DNA of 64,000 nucleotides from Timema cristinae (Eukaryota > Arthropoda > Insecta > Phasmatodea > Timematidae), in the NCBI GenBank assembly GCA_039000515.1, contig JBCFYV010000012.1, forward strand, positions 30,183,821 to 30,247,820, written 5' to 3'. Shown piece by piece: positions 1 through 18,627 of the stretch. The notes beneath the pieces are model-generated. The model made no database searches, had not been told where the DNA came from, and worked only from the letters and a program-made list of their open reading frames with translations. Each line of letters starts with the position of its first letter. The first letter of the stretch is position 1. The translations under genes and the position numbers were made by a program.

Positions 1-285
1 GAAAACGTATTGTAGTGTGGTTTTCTGCATTCTTTATTTGATTAACGTGATATTGAGATATATATGTCTATAAGCTTTTTTAATTTATAATATTTAAAAA
101 ATATTGTACTCTTTAAAATGTCATACAAAGTTTTTCACTGGCCTCAATTCAATCTTTTTTTAATATGTTTCAGTAGACTACACTACTTTGAGACGACTGA
201 TACGAACTACAATACCTATCTAAGTTATGTACTATCCAAATGGTGATACAGGCTCTTAAGATACATTGTTTCCATTTATTCACAG
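1..285 (+). other. P450 intron, 3' part
   Basis: AT-rich sequence with no P450-like reading frame. It ends in the polypyrimidine acceptor that opens exon 286-717. The preceding exon is outside the window. Confidence 0.6.
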
Positions 286-6615
<6,330 letters not shown>

Positions 6616-7245
6616 CATAGTAAAAAGAGCCATCAAGAATACACTAAGGATGTGACAACTAATAGCAAACTTTATTAATGAACACATCTATGTACACTCA
6701 GTCGACCTTGAAAGATAGTGATGTTGCCTTGACTGATAACACTACGGCTCTATCTTATAAGCTGCACAGAAGTGTAAAAAGAAAAAGGATAAGTATGTTT
6801 TCTTCCAAGGTAGAAAGAAGTTGACATTTTATGGATTCCCCCGTCCATACAAAAAAATAAAAAGCACAACAGAAATGTTCGCATGTGACAGCGAGCTCTA
6901 AAATAGTCACAAGAAGTCTGCGCCCTCCGCTATGTCAACTCTGCATGAGATGAAATGGTTTCATCTTTGTCCACTCTTGCAAATATCTACTTGCGAGGGT
7001 AATTTATATATCACAATCAACTGACTCTAACCTATGAGGACGTGTCATGTAATTGACACAGACCACCAGTGGATTGAACATAGTAATAAATAGTAAGCTT
7101 CTGTTTTATATTTTAAGCTGACGTTTTTTACTTCCATGATTATAATTTTGTTGTATTTGAAATGTATTTAACAATTATATTATTATATAAAGTTTAGTAA
7201 TACATATGAGTTTATTTTTGAAATAAAAACTATTTTGAAAATTAA
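6616..7245 (+). other. Putative P450 3' UTR and downstream flank
   Basis: No coding signal follows the stop codon. A candidate polyadenylation hexamer AATAAA lies at 6856-6861, about 240 bases after the stop, and another lies near 7221. Which one is used cannot be told from the sequence. Confidence 0.35.
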
Positions 7246-7404
7246 AAAAGTTGTACTTATTTATATTTTAGAATGGAAGGAGGGCATGGATGTCATAAGA
7301 AGATGATTTCAGTATTTAAAAAAAATCACGTTGTTTTCAAGATTTTTTTATTATTTGAGGTGCCTACTTAAAAAATCCACTTGTGGATGGATAATATATT
7401 TGAA

Positions 7405-7525
7405 GCCAGGCCTCCACCGTGGTTCGGATTCCACGTTAAACTGTAGGTCCTCCATTTCATCTCACAATCACCCTACCATTACAAATTAGCGTAAGTGCGT
7501 ATAACCCGAACGGGTAGTAAGACGC

Positions 7526-7580
<55 letters not shown>
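7405..7580 (+). mobile_element. Short SINE (type 3) with (TAA)n tail, copy 1
   Basis: Body 7405-7528 begins GCCAGGCCTCCACCGTGG. It contains a T-arm-like hairpin (CGTGG, TTCGGATT loop, CCACG), then CATTTCATCTCACAATCACC, and ends with GCGTATAACCCGAACGGGTA and about seventeen TAA units. An exact 14 bp target-site duplication, ATAATATATTTGAA, flanks it at 7391-7404 and 7581-7594. The tail is the one found on the longer tRNA-SINE, but no box A is visible. Confidence 0.88.
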
Positions 7581-7586
<6 letters not shown>

Positions 7587-7669
7587 TATTTGAATACATT
7601 CTCCCAATTTCCATAAAAACTACTAAATTTGTTAAGTTAGCATGTTTACAGTTTATTATTGCATATAAT

Positions 7670-7812
7670 TGGTGATTATTATTATTATTATTATTATTAT
7701 GCATTATGTCTTGCGACATGTCTATTTTTTATCAGCAAACTTAGACCGCCAATTATCTCTCTCTTCTACCTCCTCCTTAGAATCCCAGAATTTTTTCTTT
7801 CCTAAGTCTAGA
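7670..7812 (-). mobile_element. LINE 3' end fragment with TAA tail
   Basis: The plus-strand sequence from (ATT)n through TCTTGCGACATGTC to TCCTCCTTAGAATCCCAGAA is collinear with the start of the LINE end at 51241 (TTATT, TGTCTTACAACAGGTC, CTCTTTCAGCTCCCAGAAG). It is therefore a second minus-strand copy of the same LINE 3' end, with its (TAA)n tail on the left. A type 3 SINE is inserted at its right edge. Confidence 0.65.
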
Positions 7813-7948
7813 TTATTATTAGCACCGCGTCTTACTACCCATTCGGGTTATACGCACTTAAGCTAATGTGTAATGTTAGGGTGATTGTGAGATGAAATGA
7901 AGGACCTACAGTTTAACGTGGAATCCGAACCACGGTGGAGGCCTGGCA
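7813..7948 (-). mobile_element. Short SINE (type 3), copy 2
   Basis: Minus-strand copy of the element at 7405, starting TGCCAGGCCTCCACCG and ending in the shared tail plus TAATAATAA. A 14 bp duplication, TTCCTAAGTCTAGA, at 7799-7812 and 7949-7962 flanks it with one extra base. It lies inside or at the edge of a LINE 3' fragment. Confidence 0.88.
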
Positions 7949-7962
7949 TTCCTAAGTCTAGA

Positions 7963-10245
7963 AATATAGTCTATGTTCTATTATAAATTAAAAACTGATG
8001 ATATACTAATACATAAATTGATTGTTTCAAATCTAATTTAAACAATAAATTGGTGCAATCTAATGAGTTGTGTCTAGAAATTTGGCCATTTAAAGGACTT
8101 CTGTAGCGTTGATACCCAATACACACCTTCGACTTCTAGCAATGTCTATTTGTTAATTTGTTATTTAAAACCATAATTATCTTACCCACAAATACAGATG
8201 AGATGAAAAATACCAACAGTACTCAATATCATAAACAACCTTACATTTTTATCTCAATAAATATAAACGTAAAAATGTTTAATGTGTCCACTTGAACGAT
8301 ATTTTACGAAAATCACTGCAGCTATATGTTTTTATTAAGTATATTACTATATTAGAAGTAGATTCCGTTCACTGTAGGAATTGTTTTCTGAAAGACCTTT
8401 TTTTCTACCAGAAATCGATTATATAGTGGATATTGGTAGATAAAAAGACCATTTAGAGAGTAATTCCTACCGTGAATGGAGATTATAAAATAGCTTTTTG
8501 GGTACTTGAAATCAGGCTGTATCGAATTGGGTCCCAAGAATCACCCCTTGTACAAGCTGCGTCCCGAAGAGGTTACAGATAAATTTTACTGCCACCGAAG
8601 CCCTGAGGGGCATCCGAAGGAGTGAACAAATACATTTCACTACCACCTGAGGGGCGTCTGAAAGAATGAAAACTAAGAAATAAAATAATATTGGAAAGAT
8701 GAACAAATGTATGTTTATAATCTTAAATTAAAGTAAAATTCAATCAATTATACAGTCAAAAGATATATAGCCTAACATTACCTAACCTAGCAACTAAACA
8801 GCAAAGAGATTTTAAATAGAGATTGAATGTTATATTATTATTATTGTTTGTGCATTGTTTATTGTTAGATCAGTACCAGTCTCTACTTCATGTTTCTGTC
8901 CTCTATGCTATCTCTTTGGATAGTGAGTGCTTCCTTTATCCAGGTTCTCTATGCTTCGAAATCAGTTAGTTATTGTTTTGTTTTGTGATCTGATTGCCTT
9001 TTGTTGTGGTTTAGACGGTCTTTTGGTCTTTTCTTATATTTTCTTGACTCCTTCCACCTTCATTAACCTTTCCTCACTCTTGGAGGCAACAAGAACATAC
9101 CTGGACCCCTCTAGGTCTATTGTTTTCCCGCCAAGTGTCGCTGGCGCGGTTTTTCGTTCTGCCGATTTAGTGAGTCGTGTGCTCAGACTTGATAGACCCA
9201 GAAGTGATGGTTATAGGTTCCGTGAACTTTCACCTGGAAGTGGTCCAATCTCAGTTATTCGTGTGCGTGTGTTAATGAAATTGACTGCTCTAAGACAACA
9301 CCAATTTGACAACTTAAAGTGAAGGTGAGTTGCCTCTACCCATTCCCATTCCACCATTCAGTCCATTTGTCCGTGTTCGTAACACTGGTCTTACAGAGGT
9401 TTTTTAGTTTTCAGTTTTTGTGATTTACGCTACAGTAATAATAATAATAATAATAATAATTATTGTAAGAATTTTAATCCTGTTAATTTATATTTTTATT
9501 TAGCTATAATTTTTGTTTCTTAGGTGAATACTTATTTGGTTTATTACTACTTATAATTAAGGCTAGTTAATTGCCTTCTGTCGAAGGAAGCACCCATAAT
9601 GGCCGAACTATGCTTGGAGAAAAGAAGAAGCGAGGTTTTGTTTGGTTTTGGGAGCTTGTTTTTGTTTGTTTGGATTGTTGTAAAAATTATTATGAAGGAA
9701 GAAAACGTAAAACCGCTAGTGGGATACTAGTGAAAGCGAAAGTATAAGACAATATTTCTTGTAAAAGAAGATTTAGTAAGGATCACAAGAATAACGTTAC
9801 TAACCAAAGGATTGGTAGTAAATAGTATCGCGGCCGACTACGACTAAAACACGTGAGTGATTTCTGATACTATAACTGTCTACAAACTGAAGCCACCAAC
9901 AGACTATATGATACGTAAATAAAATAATTCAAGACAGTAACTTTATTCATCGAACTGCATAATTACTTCGACAGAGGCAATGACTTTATATAATAGTTAG
10001 TATTCTTATTAACCTTGACTGATCTCGTTCTTGTAAATAGACTGTAATTTATAGATCTAATTTGTAGATTTAAGAAACTCTAATTGTATAGTAAGTAAGT
10101 TTTAGTCTTATAAGTCAGCTTAATTAATAAGGATACATTTTTGCCCAACATGACCCAGAGGTCCCGAGAGAGAGTCTCGTGCTAAATAAATTTAGAATAA
10201 TAAATTTCAATAATAATAAAAAAAAAAGATAGAATTATTTTACAA
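7963..10245. other. Intergenic, no recognised gene
   Basis: AT-rich flank. A short imperfect direct repeat (CTGAGGGGC, 8598-8660) and a TAA microsatellite (9436-9462) are visible. A 131-codon open frame at 8927-9322 (plus) lies in a slightly GC-richer patch, and a GTGAGT sits three bases past its stop. Its translation matches no family I know, so I do not call it a gene. Confidence 0.4.
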
Positions 10246-10292
<47 letters not shown>

Positions 10293-10302
10293 CATTATTA
10301 TT
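10246..10302. repeat. ATT microsatellite
   Basis: About nineteen ATT units with one interruption. No SINE tail is attached. Confidence 0.95.
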
Positions 10303-13300
10303 GTAAGCAACTGACTGACTTTATGGCACTAGTAATAATGGTAATGGCTGGTCTAGGATACATCAATGTGTAGCTTAATTTGTGGAAAGACTCGTCAGTA
10401 CTAATGTTCCGTTGCCCAGGAGACGCCCAAGTGGATTAATCGTACATCCTTTTCATGGATGTTCTTTGCATGTCCCGCTGAGGTATATAGTAAAATTTAA
10501 TAAAAATATATTAATAGAAATAGTGATGGAAGAAATTAAATGAACTATATTACTAGAAATTAACAACATACTAAATATATTTTAAGTTGGATAGTTTGTG
10601 GTTGGTGACTTCTATGGAATTGAGATGGTTCCTTTTTAAATGAATTTCTGTTTCGGCTATAAAAATAAGTCTGTTCAGTTGGCAGATAAATTAGTTCTTA
10701 AAAGCATTCTGTAACTTCTGTGATGTGTAAAAAGAGGGACCTGATATATAGATAGTGAGCTGTGACCAAGCCTGACCCTCTACAATGATATCAATGAGTT
10801 GATTAGACCTCACCTTTTGTAACTGAGAACAAGCCAGGATAAACATACATTGAAAGTTAATAAATAATAAATACAAACACTGAATAAGGAAGGGATTCAA
10901 ATAAAAGGACACGTCAAAAATCATTTTAGATATTATTAATTTGATTTCTAATGCTTGTCAATTTCAGTATTCCTACCTGAGGAGCTCCGGTTACGTAACA
11001 ATAATAAGGGAGGCCATGAATCTCTTTTTAAATATTAAAAAAAAAAAAATTAATGTCGTGCCTTAGAATGAGACAAATATTAAATTTTTAATCTTAATAA
11101 AAAAATATAAAATATTGAAGTAAATGTTGACACACGTAGAAAAAATGCATTATGATTCAAGTTAATTTAAATAAAAAGTTATTATGAAAAATAGATTATT
11201 GAGAAAAATTAAAAATTTATGTCTAATGATGGTTAAAATAATAACAATATGTGTTGAAAAAATCTATAGTTTTTTATAATAACTTTGATTTAAATACTGA
11301 CCATTGGAATTTAGATAAATTTAGATAAAATCTTGGATAATAGTTTGGAATACATTCTGCACTTAGATGGCTGGAAATTAGAAAGGATAAAACTCTGGTA
11401 GAATCAGAATGCTTTCACCCATGAAAAAAAAAGTCCTCTGTTGAGATATTGAAAATAATTTCTTGAAAGGGAAAATCTTTGTGATAGGCTAAAAACCTTG
11501 TACCATTCACAATAATGGCTTATACATTTATTCACTCTTCCTAAATATCTTTCTTATTAACCATCAAAAATCAACCACTAACAATATATTTCTGCTCATC
11601 ATGTTCTCTGCTGATGTGAACTAAATTTTTTGGTTACATGCATAAACAACAAACCCTAGCCGATGGCGTGTTCTGTGGGCAATTCAATTCAGCCTCCGCT
11701 TTCAAGTTTGGTGTAGGCTGGAAGAGAGAGAGAGAGAAAGAATAAAAACTCACGAAGGAGCTTAGAGCTCCCTCCAAAGTCAACTACTCGGACCACGAGA
11801 TGTAAACGACACGGGATCAACTCCCTCCTTTATACTAAATGTAAATGACGCAAGTAAAAGGGAGATTTTGCCTTCCTCACCCCTCCTTCTTCCGAAATTT
11901 TGATTATATAAATTTGGATGTTCTGCCCACCGAATCTATACTTATTACTCACGCAAAGACCTAAGAAGTCACACTACTACTTTAGACAATATTCACCTAA
12001 TTCTCAACGCTTGACGGATGTCCACGAGGATAGTATCGATGGTATTGCTGACGAGGAGTAGACAATCCAAATGGAATTTACAAATCTCCTTCAGAGAAAG
12101 CTTTGTTAGCTAACGTCTGTTCAGTATAGTTAAAACATGATTTAGGTTTTGTTTTGTTGACTGGCAGGCACTCAACCTGCCTATTTAGTTAATTTAATAT
12201 AATAATTTAACCATGCTATTTGTTTAGTAGTAGCTTACTCACTCGGTATTGATTCGTGTTTCTGGAACACTGCGCGTGTATGTGAATTGTATGTAGATAA
12301 CTTTACTTAATTATCTGAACAAGGATGTGTATACATTTTAATTTAAATTAATCACAGCTTGGTGTCATTAAGATTAGGTATGTGTGTTTTTCTAGCACCT
12401 TTATTTATAGATTTTAGTGTCCTATAGTTTTATGTTGTCCTCAGGGGCTGTTGAGGTCTATGGAACATTTCTTTTTTAAAAATGGTTCTACTTTTATTAA
12501 TACAAGTGTATTTTACTACCATAATGACTTAGGACTGTGGGAACTTCTCTTATAGAGCTGTTTTTGATAGTTAAGTCTTTCTTTCTATTGTTTCACACCC
12601 TCAGTGTCGAGAAAAGGTTTAGGGGGATATTTTTAGACTCTGCATTTTATTAGCCTTCAGACTTTAGTATGTCCTACATGAGTTTTAATTCTTTTTAAGT
12701 AGTTATGTAACCTAATATCCCTACTGGGCTAATTAGATGACGTGATAAAACAGGTTGAAATTTAAATTGAACAAGATAAATTAGTAACAATAAATAGATT
12801 TATTTAAATAAAACATAAATAACAAAAATTAAGAATTACAATAATATTACAGGTTATACGTTTGAAGCAAGATGCCAACAATAAGACTTTGTGAAATATG
12901 AAGATTAGACTGTAGCTACAAGGGCTGTGCAGGCGCCAGGCTAAAGGTAGAAGTTTTCTAAAAGAGAAATCAATTAGACAGTTATAAACGAAAGGTATTG
13001 AACAAGGTGTATATATGAATTTTGATCAGTTTGCTTGATTGGGTTTTAAGATAATATCCTTTAGACATTTCGATAATGATAAACAACAGAAGGATATGTT
13101 GATAACAGCGGTCTATGGCTAATAAACAGGTGTCAACAAACTATTACTATGGATGATCTCTTTCCCTCTCGGTACTGCCAGAGCATTCAATGGTACGTAA
13201 AATTCTAATAGCATTTGCACTAAGAGCTACACAAAGAATAGGAGTCAAACAACAGGCAAAGAAAAAGGTATTATTTGCGCAGACCCCACTATGACTTTAG

Positions 13301-13850
13301 TACATTTCCACAGTTTGCTCACTGAAGCTAATACTGCAAGTGAAGCGTGACTATTTGACTAACTCAAAATAAAGATTTCCATTAACCAAATTATGATATG
13401 GAAAACAAGACAGACAGCCTGGTTGTAGCCATCCAAATATTAAACAGATGCACATGACGTGCACGCCGTCATGAGAAACATTGGCTCAAAATAAATTAAT
13501 GGAACTTGTGGAAGTTAGCAAGTCTATGATTAACACATTACTACTTTCTAAGCCAAAGGCTCATAATGTAAAGACTGTATCATAAGGACAAAGGGAAAGA
13601 TAGTAGCTATGACTGATATTCTAAGACAAAAAGGACTTGTCCTTCAGATTGCAGGACACGATATTTAACCAATTAACTGAAACTTTTCCATCTTGAAGTC
13701 TACAAGACCTGAAATGAATTAACTGTCCATTCCACATAAAATTAAACAAATTAAAATCGTCTTCGACAGAACATATCAAATTGTCTAGATAAACATTGTC
13801 TATTTTTTTTTTAACAAAACTAGACTCTAAGTCATAAGGACTTGACGACG
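10303..13850. other. Intergenic, no recognised gene
   Basis: Mostly featureless AT-rich DNA. A moderately GC-rich patch at 11650-12060 contains a short GA run and could be an old LTR or exon, but no frame or terminal motif supports either. The phrase ACCCAGAGGTCCCGAG at about 10150 recurs near 30020, hinting at a dispersed repeat shorter than 100 bp. Confidence 0.35.
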
Positions 13851-13859
13851 TTTTCCAGG

Positions 13860-14285
13860 ATACTTAAGTGTTCCAAGTAAGTCGTCCTGGCCAAGGCAGT
13901 GGTGGATCTGACGGCCAATACTTCATGGTCGTCGTTTGCCTCGTTGCGTGTCGGTGCAGAAGTTCCTCCTTCGAATCTGGGTTGTAGTAGAACGGGTATA
14001 TTGTGAACCTGAGAGCATCCCTATATATAGTACGAACGGAACAAAGCAAAAAGGGGATGAACTCAGGAATATAGAAAGGAAGAAAGACGGACGAAGGCGG
14101 GGGTAAAGAGAAGTGAACCAGGGACTGCCGCTTGCATGGTTCCTTGGATTGCCGCTAGTCTTCTCAGGCGCGGAGTGTGTCGATCTCAAGACACTCTTCT
14201 TTCCTTCATTAGATGTAGTTGTGATAGTACGTGTGGCAGCCATCATAGAATAATTTTTCTTTTCCCGCACGTGGAAAATTAATCC
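13860..14285 (-). other. GC-richer island with TATA-like motif, unassigned
   Basis: This stretch is clearly richer in G and C than its surroundings and has two overlapping minus-strand open frames (61 and 115 codons). On the minus strand ACTATATATAGGGATG near 14020 looks like a TATA box. The translations are low-complexity Ser/Thr/Arg/Phe mixtures with no recognisable domain. It could be a promoter with a 5' exon, or a solo LTR. I cannot decide. Confidence 0.25.
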
Positions 14286-14894
14286 AAGAACATCTTGATA
14301 TGGTGAGTAGATAATAAGGCATCTTTTATTTAAATATTTCTGGTATGATTATATTATTTAGGCTCAGTTATTATTTTAATGAGAATTTGTTATATAGATG
14401 TAACCGTACTTTACTATATTTTCTTGTAGACAGCATGGAAAGTGTATGTAAATTTATCCGACCTCATCCCATGACAGAGAGCATGCGTTAAAGTATTTTA
14501 TTCATAAATGAGATAATATTAATCCTCTTTGATATCTGCTACAGTATTTATCAAAAGGCAATATTTTTGAGCACCCACGTGTTTCAATTTAGGGAGATAC
14601 GTAATTTTATTTGACTGCGTCTAGTCAGAGAAAATAAATTTTGAGGTAGATTATTTTTTAAATGTTTTAATATTGTTTCTTTCTTTCGTATCTTATTAAA
14701 ATATTGATATTTAATTGTAGCTGTCCAATTTGTGTGATTGACACGCTACAGTTAGTATTGTTAAGGAATCCTAATTGGGATTATGTACCTTAATTACCAA
14801 TTTGAATAAACTTAATGACCTGAGTGTGCCATCTATGTATGGCCTTTCAATTCAGTTGGAGATCTCCTCAACCTTTAAAAGCGCATTACTGGTA

Positions 14895-14897
<3 letters not shown>

Positions 14898-14962
<65 letters not shown>
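14898..14962. repeat. AT dinucleotide microsatellite
   Basis: (AT)n tract with a single phase slip. It directly abuts the left end of the long palindrome. Confidence 0.95.
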
Positions 14963-14967
<5 letters not shown>

Positions 14968-15329
14968 CAAAGCATAGAACTAGCTGCATCCGTCCATTGA
15001 AAGGGACCATAGAAGTAATAGCATTCAAAAATAATAAACAATTTAGTGATAGTAAAATCTTTATAAGAACATACTAAACTAATGACATTAAAAATATAAA
15101 TAAATATTTTTAGTGGACCTGATGTAGAAATATATATATATATATTTCTACATCAGCTCCACTAAAAATATTTATTTATATTTTTAATTTATTTATATTT
15201 TTAATGTCATTAGTTTAGTATGTTCTTATAAAGATTTTACTATCACTAAATTGTTTATTATTTTTGAATGCTATTACTTCTATGGCCCCTTTCAATGGAC
15301 GGATGCAGCTAGTTCTATGCTTTGTTATA
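14963..15329. repeat. Near-perfect 367 bp palindrome (fold-back element or MITE)
   Basis: The left arm is 14963-15137 and the right arm 15138-15329, with no spacer. The centre is a perfect 34 bp palindrome (GATGTAGAAATATATAT and its complement). The ends are TATAACAAAGCATAGAAC and its complement. I count two mismatches between arms, plus a 17 bp tandem duplication in the right arm (TTTATTTATATTTTTAA twice). Open frames across it are repeat shadows. Confidence 0.93.
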
Positions 15330-15425
15330 CAAACGAAAATAATCTTAGGGTTTGATATAAGCTCACAGTGTCAATTTAAATTTTGTGTTGGATAAAATTA
15401 TTTTACTTTCTCTCTCTTCCTCTCT

Positions 15426-15462
15426 TTATATATATATATATATATATATAATAATATATATC
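15426..15462. repeat. TA microsatellite
   Basis: Short (TA)n with one break, 100 bases to the right of the palindrome. Confidence 0.9.
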
Positions 15463-16795
15463 CCTATTTCCTGGACGAATTTAGGTGTTCTTTCACTATA
15501 TTATGTTAATGTGAAGTGGTATGATGTCATGAGATCTCGTAGTGCGAGATGGTTGCTTTATTGGCAATCAGGGAACACTTACCGCATTCATCCTATATCG
15601 TGTTCAAGACTTAAGGGCAAGCGTGTGTGTCATCTTATAGCTAAAGAATATAATGTGTATCCTTTCCCGCAAATATTTAAAGTGCAATACTGATCACTGT
15701 AATTACTTTTGAATCAGTTTTATGATGCTCAGGCAAATTTTTTTTGTCATAGTTCTTCATGTTTGAAAAATCTAAGAATGAGATTTTAATCACGGACAAA
15801 ACCATACATAAAATAGAAGCCAATCCTTTGTTAAAATTTTAAACTTTTCTAAATTTTCTTATTATAAGAATGTTTTGTCAATTGGAAAAACTCCAGAAGC
15901 AACAGATAGTCCAAAGCAACAAGCAGAATTTAAAAGATGATTTAAAATAAAAATAGCTTAAAAAATGCAGAAATATATTGAAACATATAAAGAATTACAG
16001 GGTCTCCAAAATCATGAGGGAAGTTATTGTGGATTGTGAAGTTTAATAGTTTTGACATCTTCTGCCAGAATAACGTCTTTAATTAGAAAACCAATAATTC
16101 TCCTTACCAATCCTTTCCAAAAGAAGGCGGGGAGAAGGGGTGCTTCTACAGCTACACAATCACAAGTGTGTTGATCTTTGGTTATAAGCAAACTGCATCC
16201 CTCTTGATGAAAAAATGTATTTAATGGTAAATTTAGAGGTGAGTAAAGTAAACTGTGTATTTCTACTTTGTATATGCCAATATAGATAACATGTAGCAAG
16301 GAATTACGTTCATGGATGTCGGGTAATAAGTAATTAAAACATTTAGTTCTTAAAGCAAAATCTGGCGAAAACTAAGGCTACCAACATAAAAATGGTTTTG
16401 TCACACAGCAGAAATAATTATTTAAAACGAACTTTATTAATAAATAAAGAGGCGGTGTTAAAATAATATCAGAGGTGAGAGTATGATGGTGGTGAATTGG
16501 ACGGCGTAAAGGTAAGGAAGATATTAACTTAACTTAAGCCTAAATAACCAAACCCTTGTGACCATGAGAATTATTCCCCTTCCAATAAAAATCCCCTGGT
16601 ATCAGATTGGAATCGAACCCAGTGCCCATAGATCAGTAGCCAGGATCAAGAAGCTGGTTTTGGCTCTAGTATTAGAGTTAGACAGCTGGTACTTGGCTGG
16701 ACGAAACTCGGTACCCCACCCTCGAGTTAGTCTGATGGTCGCAGGACACAGATCAGTACATACCTTACACGCCTAATAATACCAAAACAATTTCC
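15463..16795. other. Intergenic, no recognised gene
   Basis: AT-rich sequence. Around 16600-16760 a minus-strand segment (complement of GGAATCGAACCC) looks like the box B of another decayed tRNA-derived SINE. Open frames at 15385-15693, 16024-16299 and 16558-16776 have no family likeness. Confidence 0.35.
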
Positions 16796-16895
16796 TGGTC
16801 GCTGTTTTATCTCCTCTACTCAGAGAACTGGCTATGGACAGGAGAGAGTGGAGGAAATTAGTTGGTGCAGTGCATTGTCTATAGGCCTGTTCAGT
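16796..16895 (+). mobile_element. Possible LINE C-terminal fragment
   Basis: The plus strand reads LLRELAMDRREWRKLVGAV, which resembles the A-x-D-R-x-x-W-R-x-x-V end of insect LINE reverse transcriptase proteins. It is short and isolated, so the call is tentative. Confidence 0.4.
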
Positions 16896-17639
16896 CACTG
16901 GAAAAAAAGAATAAGAATAGTAGTGTCTTGAAATTCTATTTGGTAGTCCATCTTATCTTACGAGACGATATATCAATAATCTCATTTATTAACATTCCTC
17001 ATTCCAAGATTTAACGGCAATGATATCAAAATGATAAATGGATACGAATGATAATTTTGACATTTTATTTGGCAGAACAGTTGGTTTTAAATAGGGTTAG
17101 GTATTATCAATATACAGCTGCAATTATTATCTTATCACAATGTTCATGAAAATAAAGCTATCAACTTATGATTAATTAAAACCATAACTTTCTAGTAATT
17201 TCTCGTATATCATCTATAATATTTAGACTTAGTATTGGTTTCATGATTCTCAAAAATAAATATTGCCGGGTATAGTACTTAACATTTTCACTGTTACAAA
17301 AATACCCTAGACCTTTTTATTGATTTTTATCTAGATTTTACTTATGAATCTTCAAACATATGATAGTATATTTTAAACACAAAATTATAATATTTTCGAA
17401 TAGCTACATATTATTTTGGGACAACATGCTTATAGTAAGTAAAATATAAATTTAAATTTAAAAAGAGATTTAATTAAAAACCCATATAGGCTCTACACCA
17501 ATAAAGCCTTTCAGCATATAGTTTTAATTTTAATAAGGGCTTTTTTTAAAAAAAAAAGTATTATCTGATTTCTCTATATATAATGGGTACAAAGAATGTG
17601 TACCAATATTATATGGTAAAATAATAACCATTTATAAAC

Positions 17640-17882
17640 ACCAAGCAACAGACCCGTCTCTCACTAGACAAGACTGCCGATGACAGGAAGATCGAGATTC
17701 TATAATTTCGGTTGGGTATACTGGGGGTGGTCTTTCCAATATAGTTTTACACTCTCTATCTACACGCAAATTAGGGTACACTTCATTCAAACATAACCTT
17801 AATTTCCCCTAGCCCATTAGCTTAGTTATTAAATAAGCGTATAACCCAAATGGATAGTAAGACGTGGTGCTAAAATAATAGT
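17640..17882 (+). mobile_element. tRNA-derived SINE (type 2), diverged
   Basis: It contains GACTGCCGATGACAGGAAGA, a box B relic, CTGGGGGTGGTCTTTCC, a CACGCAAATTAGGG segment, and the tail GCGTATAACCCAAATGGATA followed by GTAAGACGTGGTGCTAA. All parts are in the same order as other copies. About 20 percent divergence suggests an old insertion. Confidence 0.75.
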
Positions 17883-18059
17883 ATAAATACTGTAAAACAA
17901 TCATCAGGGTACATGGCTGATGTTCGTATTATAGTCTCCCCCTAGCGAAGACCAAATATAACCAAAGTCTAACACCCTGGATGGCTTGAGCAAGACTGTG
18001 GCTTTGTTTCAACTGTAAAAGTATGTTTTTATCAGATCTAATGGACAAGTAGCTATGTA

Positions 18060-18420
18060 TACTAGCGGACACGTGGTTAAGGCGTGTCAAGCTAGCAACA
18101 TACTTAGCTGATTGTGAGGGTGAGAATTTGAAATTTGATTTTCATTTGGTTGAACTTGGGGGGGGGGATATCTAGCACTTGAATCCAAGACAAGTTTTTT
18201 TATCACCGCCTCTTTATCACCCTTTCGGGTTGTATACACAAATATAAATGTGCCAATAATGATGACGGTAGAGGAAATTTACCTATGCATTTAAGTGGAG
18301 GGAGACTGGAGAACTATTCAGGAAAAATGTTCCTAGAATTTGATCCTCATCATCCATCCCCCTTGCGGTCAAACCAAAATACATGAGCTAGACATTAAAC
18401 CACGTGCTCTTCAAATTTAT
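18060..18420. mobile_element. Two decayed SINE pieces in opposite orientation
   Basis: At 18065-18180 a plus-strand tRNA-like head (ACACGTGGTTAAGGCGTGTC) is seen. At 18190-18415 a minus-strand copy shows the complement of the shared tail (ACCCTTTCGGGTTGTATACA), the body CATTTAAGTGGAGGGAGACT and a degraded box B. Both are too diverged to define ends. Confidence 0.55.
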
Positions 18421-18627
18421 ATATATAAACTTTAATATCATTTACTGATAAAGTAATTACTAAAACCACAAAATTTTTATCAGGAATGAACTATAATTTA
18501 ATTTACTTTATTATGAGGTTCTGTTTTTACTCTCCCAAAATATATATACACGAAAATTTTTTTTTTTCATATCCACACATAATATACAGGTGGATTAAAA
18601 ATAATAGTTCAAAACTTATGGTGCATA

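Noticed and set aside
8927..9322. 131-codon plus-strand open frame
   Set aside because: No recognisable domain, no conserved neighbour and no clear splice context beyond a GTGAGT after the stop.
13864..14270. Minus-strand frames as a small gene
   Set aside because: Low-complexity translations without a family; kept only as a GC-rich island with a TATA-like motif.
14775..15077. Tyr/Ile repeat open frame
   Set aside because: It runs through the AT microsatellite and the left arm of the palindrome.
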